Of a DNA stretch of 9,923 nt, positions 6,107 to 9,923 are shown piece after piece; position 1 is the stretch's first letter; every line of letters starts with the position of its first letter. The stretch spans positions 173 to 10,095 of the forward strand of contig MHHP01000025.1 of assembly GCA_001817055.1 (NCBI GenBank), given 5' to 3'. The DNA is from Candidatus Andersenbacteria bacterium RIFCSPHIGHO2_02_FULL_45_11. Lineage in GTDB: Bacteria; Patescibacteriota; Andersenbacteria; UBA10190. The position numbers and the translations under genes are program-made. The notes beneath the pieces are model-generated. The model was not told the origin of the DNA. It saw nothing but the letters and a program-made list of their open reading frames with translations, and ran no database searches.

Positions 6107-6780
6107 AAGCTGTATATATCGTCATTCCTGCATATGACGAAGAAAAACTGATTGGACAGGTTGTTCAAGATGTTGCAAAAGAAGGCTTCACGTCTATCAT
6201 TGTCGTAGATGACGGATCGTCCGATACAACCTCCCAAGCAGCTCAGTCTGCAGGTGCGATAGTCATTCGACATAGAATCAATAGAGGCAAAGGTGCGGCA
6301 ACCAGAACTGGTATAGAGGCTGCTGTTCAGCTAGGTGCAGATATTGTAGTTACTATGGATGGTGATGGGCAGCATAGCCCAAAAGATATTCATGCTGTTA
6401 TCCAGCCTATTATGGAAAACAAATACGAAGTGGTGCTAGGAAGTAGGCAGATCAGCAAAGGAGCTATGCCAAGCCATAAAATAGTCCACAATAAAATAGC
6501 AAATACAATTACCCTGCTGTATTCGGGCATTCGCGTACAAGACAGCCAGTCGGGCTTCAGGGCCTACTCTCGCCATGCATGTACTCTACTCGATACAACA
6601 TCAGATTCGTATGAATATGAAAGCGAGATTATCAGGCTTATTGCGGCACACAAATTATCTTATGTAGAAGCCCCAATCTCAACGCTCTACACAGACTACT
6701 CAACCAGCAAGCTTCACAAGCAAGACATTTCCAACGGAATACGAACTGTTTACAAAATGCTGTGGAAGGCGTTATCGTAG
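6103..6780 (+). CDS. GT2-family polyprenyl-phosphate sugar synthase (DPM/DPG-like)
   Basis: This is an inverting GT-A glycosyltransferase of 225 residues, the usual length for the single-domain dolichyl-phosphate mannose/glucose synthase-like group without membrane helices. It opens with MKAVYIVIPAYDEEKLIG. IVVDDGSSDTT (D36, D37) binds the nucleotide. MDGDGQHSP (D86 and D88, the DXD motif) binds the metal and donor. VVLGSRQ and DSQSGFRAYSR are typical of the polyprenyl-phosphate synthases. It probably transfers a sugar from a nucleotide donor to polyprenyl phosphate at the inner membrane face, supplying lipid-linked sugar to GT-C enzymes such as the two polytopic proteins here. The start is shared with the stop of the ATPase (ATGA), with no separate ribosome site. 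A DUF2304 gene follows directly, a pairing often seen with this enzyme group. The sugar (mannose or glucose) cannot be decided. Confidence 0.92.
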   Translation: MKAVYIVIPAYDEEKLIGQVVQDVAKEGFTSIIVVDDGSSDTTSQAAQSAGAIVIRHRINRGKGAATRTGIEAAVQLGADIVVTMDGDGQHSPKDIHAVIQPIMENKYEVVLGSRQISKGAMPSHKIVHNKIANTITLLYSGIRVQDSQSGFRAYSRHACTLLDTTSDSYEYESEIIRLIAAHKLSYVEAPISTLYTDYSTSKLHKQDISNGIRTVYKMLWKALS

Positions 6781-6788
6781 ATACGCAT

Positions 6789-7148
6789 ATGCAACCGATA
6801 ACCCTCCAATTTTATCAGATAGTCGTAGTAGGCATTGCTTTGTTCATGATATACACCGGAACTCAGAAGTTTCTAAGTCGCGGTGCCGGACAATCACTTC
6901 TAAAGCTGTTGGTCCGGATTGTTGTATGGGGTGGAATGGCCGCGGTCGCGCTGTTTCCAGAGTTTACCGACGTGCTCGCAAAGCTTATTGGCCTAGAAGG
7001 AAATATAAACGCGGTGATTCTTGTTGGATTTTTACTAGTATTTTTAATGATTTTTAAAATTCTTTCCGTTGTTGAAAGAATCGAGCAAGATATAACAAGA
7101 ACAGTACGCAGAGAATCTCTCGATCAATTCCAAGGCCGCAAGAAATGA
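6789..7148 (+). CDS. DUF2304-family small membrane protein
   Basis: This is a 119-residue protein with three hydrophobic segments: YQIVVVGIALFMIYTG, LLVRIVVWGGMAAVALFP and AVILVGFLLVFLMIFKIL. A basic and acidic helix follows (SVVERIEQDITRTVRRESL). The order of helix, basic link, helix ending in FP, a GLEGNIN-like turn and third helix matches DUF2304. These proteins commonly sit beside polyprenyl-phosphate GT2 enzymes, and a role as a membrane partner is often suspected but not shown. ATG at 6789 is preferred; a GTG at 6762 in the same frame would add nine residues and overlap the GT2 gene, and neither start has a clear ribosome site. The stop overlaps the next GT4 start as ATGA at 7145-7148. 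Confidence 0.8.
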   Translation: MQPITLQFYQIVVVGIALFMIYTGTQKFLSRGAGQSLLKLLVRIVVWGGMAAVALFPEFTDVLAKLIGLEGNINAVILVGFLLVFLMIFKILSVVERIEQDITRTVRRESLDQFQGRKK

Positions 7149-8293
7149 AAATCCTAGCATTTTGTCCATATTACCCTCCTCACATAGGAGGGCTTGAAAA
7201 ATACAGCGAAGAGCTTCATGAGCGTCTAGTAAAAGAGGGGCATTCAATTATTGTATGTACAAGCGCAATTCCTTCCACCGCTCAAAGTATTGAACGGCAC
7301 GGAAACATTACTACGTATCGATTCCCTGCATGGGAAATTATTTATAATTATCCCATTCCAAAGTTTACTAGTTTCGCATTTTGGAAATTATACAAAAAGG
7401 CAAAAGAAGATCAATGTGATGTTGTGATTTCTGTGACAAGATTTTTTGTTACAACACCTATCGCATATTTTGTTTCGCGAGCAAGCAAGGTACCCTGGCT
7501 CCATATTGAGCATGGTAGTGGGTATATAGTTTCTTCTAATTGGGTTGTTCGTTTCTTTGGATATCTATACGATAGAGTATGGAGCCCTTTTCTCTTTACT
7601 CGTACATCGCTCACTATTACCCCGTCTCGATCGGCCCAAGCATTTGTCTCACAGTTTGATAGTCGTCCTATCCCTGTTATTTATCGAGGATTTGATTACG
7701 CAGCCCTAAATGCCGCTGTTCCCAACTCTGCTCTTCGTGAAAAATATGCAGACAAGGCAATTATTACATATGCAGGAAGATTCATAGGTAGCAAAGGTGT
7801 ATCCGATCTTATTCGAGCATTTGAAAGCGTAGTAAAACAAATCCCTTCTGTTTTACTATTAGCTGGAAGCGGTAATCAGCGAGGTACTATTGAGCAAGAG
7901 GTGTCCCAACTGGGTCTACAGGGAAGCGTGGAGTTTATCGATGAAATTACACCAGGAGAAGTACTAGGGCTTTTTCAGGTATCCGATATTGTAGTAAATC
8001 CGAGCTATGCCGAAGGGTTGCCCACTGTTGTACTTGAGGCTGCTGCATGCGGAGTGGCTACGGTAGCTACCGATGTGGGAGGGACATCTGAAATTGTGCA
8101 GCATGAAATAAGTGCCCTCCTGTACCGCCCCGGAGATATTGATTCTTTGACAAAAAACATACACACTCTGCTGCAGGACCCAGTCCTAAGAGCGCGCCTG
8201 GGGCACAATGCGCAACGGAGCGTAAGGGAAAAGTTTAATTGGGACAACGCAATAGACACTTACCTTCAACATTTTCACTCTATTATTCAATGA
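7145..8293 (+). CDS. GT4-family glycosyltransferase
   Basis: This is a GT-B glycosyltransferase of 382 residues. The N-terminal domain starts MKILAFCPYYPPHIGGLEKY, the strand and GG loop that hold the acceptor side. The donor domain has IITYAGRFIGSKGVSDLIRA. The EX7E motif is E290 to E298 in SYAEGLPTVVLEAAACGVA, followed by VGGTSEIVQ, which closes the donor pocket in GT4 enzymes. It likely adds a sugar to a lipid-linked glycan at the inner membrane face. The match to the family is complete over its length, with no insertions of the palindromic type that mark the minus-strand GT4 gene. Both ends are ATGA overlaps, with DUF2304 upstream and the large membrane protein downstream, so it is embedded in a tightly coupled unit. 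The sugar and linkage are unknown. Confidence 0.92.
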   Translation: MKILAFCPYYPPHIGGLEKYSEELHERLVKEGHSIIVCTSAIPSTAQSIERHGNITTYRFPAWEIIYNYPIPKFTSFAFWKLYKKAKEDQCDVVISVTRFFVTTPIAYFVSRASKVPWLHIEHGSGYIVSSNWVVRFFGYLYDRVWSPFLFTRTSLTITPSRSAQAFVSQFDSRPIPVIYRGFDYAALNAAVPNSALREKYADKAIITYAGRFIGSKGVSDLIRAFESVVKQIPSVLLLAGSGNQRGTIEQEVSQLGLQGSVEFIDEITPGEVLGLFQVSDIVVNPSYAEGLPTVVLEAAACGVATVATDVGGTSEIVQHEISALLYRPGDIDSLTKNIHTLLQDPVLRARLGHNAQRSVREKFNWDNAIDTYLQHFHSIIQ

Positions 8294-9923
8294 ATCTTGA
8301 TACACAATTAATTCGAACCAACGTGTGGGCAAGCGTTGCTCTTCTTGTAACGTTTCTGATAGGGCTGCGCTCGAATCATGTTGGAATTACAGCACTTGGC
8401 ATACTATTTGCGAGCGTTCACATGTTTTTTTTGTCGGGCGCGAACATTATGTATTTGATTCAAAAAATACAAAAACGAGCAATTGATGTGCCGCTCTTTG
8501 TGACCCTAAGTATTCTTTCTTCTTTATTTCTTACCCCGGCTTTACTTTTGGGAATTTATTCACTCATTGGCCCCATCAACCCATGGATTCCACTCACGCT
8601 TTATATTCTTATTACACTAATCCCACTTGCTTGGAATAAAGTATTAATTTTGTACCCAACAATTCAAGATACTCATATTCCCGCCATTCCTCGCCCATCC
8701 ACTATTCAAGCAGTACTTACTCATCCCGTAACTATTGGAATAATTCTTATTGCTGCTGTGCACGCATACAATATTTCGAGATACCCGTTTCTGGCGGTCC
8801 TGGATCCTTATTCTTGGCTTATAGCGTTTGATAAAGTAACGGCTACTGGTAGTTTGCATTCTATTGATGACGGTGACAGGCCACTTTATACGGTTCTCAT
8901 TACAAGTTTTCACTACTTATCAACGACTAGCTATTACACTATTACAAAATATATTTTCCCTTTTCTCTCACTACTCACTATTCCGCCCTTATATCTTGCA
9001 GGAAAAAATCTGAGCAAAAAGTTTCAATATCTATTTTTGGCAGCAGCGTTGGCGTCTCCTGTAGTTATTTTTGAATTTGAGATTGTGCGTCAACAGTTAA
9101 TGGCGCTCATATACATGTATTTCGTAGTTGGCCTGTGTGCTGCCTATGCACTTAAAAAAGATAAGACGATTATGTATATAGTGGGCGCCAGTGCAATAAT
9201 AGGAAGTTTATATCACCCTCTTTTCTTTATGGTTATTATTCCATGGATGCTATGCATGGGAATAATACATTGGAAATTTATGTTGCAGCACAAGATACAA
9301 GCGCTAGTAGCACTGATTCTGCTTATCCCGTGGGTAGAGAAGGTAAACATACATACGATCGTAAACAGCATTGCATTTCTCGGTAAAAGACTGGTGCTTC
9401 GTTTTATGCAAGGTAACCAGAATTGGAGCTTTCCTGCAAAGTATGTAAACATAGACCAAAATTCGGTTGGATGGGCGGGCCCTTCTGGAGTTGCGAAATA
9501 TTACGTATTTTATATGGGGACGTTGTCTTTTGTTATTATTGCGATGTATATAGGCAGTATTTTACTTAGCCCGAGGTTTCGTACGTTTGTACTACAACGT
9601 ATCCGAACGCTCGCGGCTCTCATCCACCTTCTTCTTCTGTCATTCTTTTTCCTTGTGGCAGAAATTGCGCCTCGATTGAGCAATATTGCATATCTTCCAG
9701 ACCGTGCTTGGCAGATCCTAAGCATAATCCTTTTATTCCCTCTTCTTGGCCTCTTGATGTATACGGATCGAGTATATGACGGAAAATCGATAGTGCGTAG
9801 AGGAATATATCTCGTACTATCTCTAGCTATAGCAATAAATATCTTTGGCGCCGGGTATGTGACATATCTTGGAGGATTTACTGTTCCCACATATGAACGT
9901 GAAGCAGCCGCTTGGATTAAGGG
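8290..9923 (+). CDS. Large polytopic membrane protein, probable GT-C-like transferase (runs off right edge)
   Basis: The frame is open from ATG at 8290 to the window end, giving at least 544 residues without a stop. The start overlaps the GT4 stop as ATGA. About 13-14 hydrophobic helices are visible. The first four (residues 1 to about 120) form a separate N-terminal block. The helix around residue 160 is followed by AVLDPYSWLIAFDKVTATGS (D172) and then IDDGDRPLYTVL (D193, D194, D196). An acidic outer loop of the form D-P-Y...TG...RPLY recalls the catalytic first loop of GT-C and oligosaccharyltransferase-like membrane enzymes, so the GT-C module may begin at the fifth helix. It may use lipid-linked sugars on the outer face. 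The C-terminal domain lies outside the window, so ligase, flippase or polymerase roles remain possible. No named family is recognised with confidence. Confidence 0.7.
   Translation, partial: MNLDTQLIRTNVWASVALLVTFLIGLRSNHVGITALGILFASVHMFFLSGANIMYLIQKIQKRAIDVPLFVTLSILSSLFLTPALLLGIYSLIGPINPWIPLTLYILITLIPLAWNKVLILYPTIQDTHIPAIPRPSTIQAVLTHPVTIGIILIAAVHAYNISRYPFLAVLDPYSWLIAFDKVTATGSLHSIDDGDRPLYTVLITSFHYLSTTSYYTITKYIFPFLSLLTIPPLYLAGKNLSKKFQYLFLAAALASPVVIFEFEIVRQQLMALIYMYFVVGLCAAYALKKDKTIMYIVGASAIIGSLYHPLFFMVIIPWMLCMGIIHWKFMLQHKIQALVALILLIPWVEKVNIHTIVNSIAFLGKRLVLRFMQGNQNWSFPAKYVNIDQNSVGWAGPSGVAKYYVFYMGTLSFVIIAMYIGSILLSPRFRTFVLQRIRTLAALIHLLLLSFFFLVAEIAPRLSNIAYLPDRAWQILSIILLFPLLGLLMYTDRVYDGKSIVRRGIYLVLSLAIAINIFGAGYVTYLGGFTVPTYEREAAAWIK

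Noticed and set aside
218..8293. UGA recoding as in some CPR lineages
   Set aside because: TGA ends the genes at the coupled junctions at the expected protein lengths, and no gene needs an in-frame TGA to stay open.

Overview
The window is a dense bacterial surface-glycan locus. It has two head-to-head operons that diverge from one A+T-rich intergenic region of about 200 bp (4631-4828). Nine protein genes are visible, two of them cut by the window edges. No RNA genes, CRISPR arrays, insertion sequences or convincing terminators were seen. The standard genetic code fits, since TGA serves as the stop at most gene junctions. The mix of AAA_14/DUF4143 ATPase, DUF2304 protein, many GT4 transferases, giant polytopic membrane proteins, ATGA-overlapping genes and G+C-rich palindromes inside reading frames suggests a Patescibacteria/CPR-type genome. 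That placement is an inference and no marker gene confirms it.

Minus-strand operon (4612 down to 1). It starts with a polytopic GT-C-like membrane protein of about 705 residues. Two complete GT4 glycosyltransferases follow, then the first 73 residues of a third probable GT-B transferase that runs off the left edge. Genes overlap by 4, 17 and 4 bp. The operon's most striking property is a set of G+C-rich palindromic modules inserted in frame within coding sequence. Two loci lie in the second GT4 gene (about 387-413 and 797-830) and three in the membrane protein (2506-2540, 3349-3408 and 3938-4019). The host frames stay open, the modules fall in loops, linkers or the C-terminus, and related modules encode recognisably related peptides or are read in different frames.

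Plus-strand operon (4829 to 9923). It holds an AAA_14/DUF4143 ATPase with a PD-(D/E)xK-like C-terminus, a GT2 polyprenyl-phosphate-sugar synthase-like enzyme, a small DUF2304 membrane protein, a GT4 transferase, and at least 544 residues of a second polytopic GT-C-like protein that runs off the right edge. Three junctions here are ATGA overlaps. No palindromic modules were seen in this operon.

A reasonable model, inferred from gene families, is as follows. The GT2 enzyme, with the DUF2304 protein as a possible membrane partner, loads a sugar onto a polyprenyl-phosphate carrier. The GT4 enzymes extend a lipid-linked glycan on the cytoplasmic face. The two polytopic GT-C-like proteins use lipid-linked sugars on the outer face. 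The ATPase is the odd member: it is A+T-rich, is preceded by a 27-bp dyad, and yet is start/stop-coupled to the GT2 gene.
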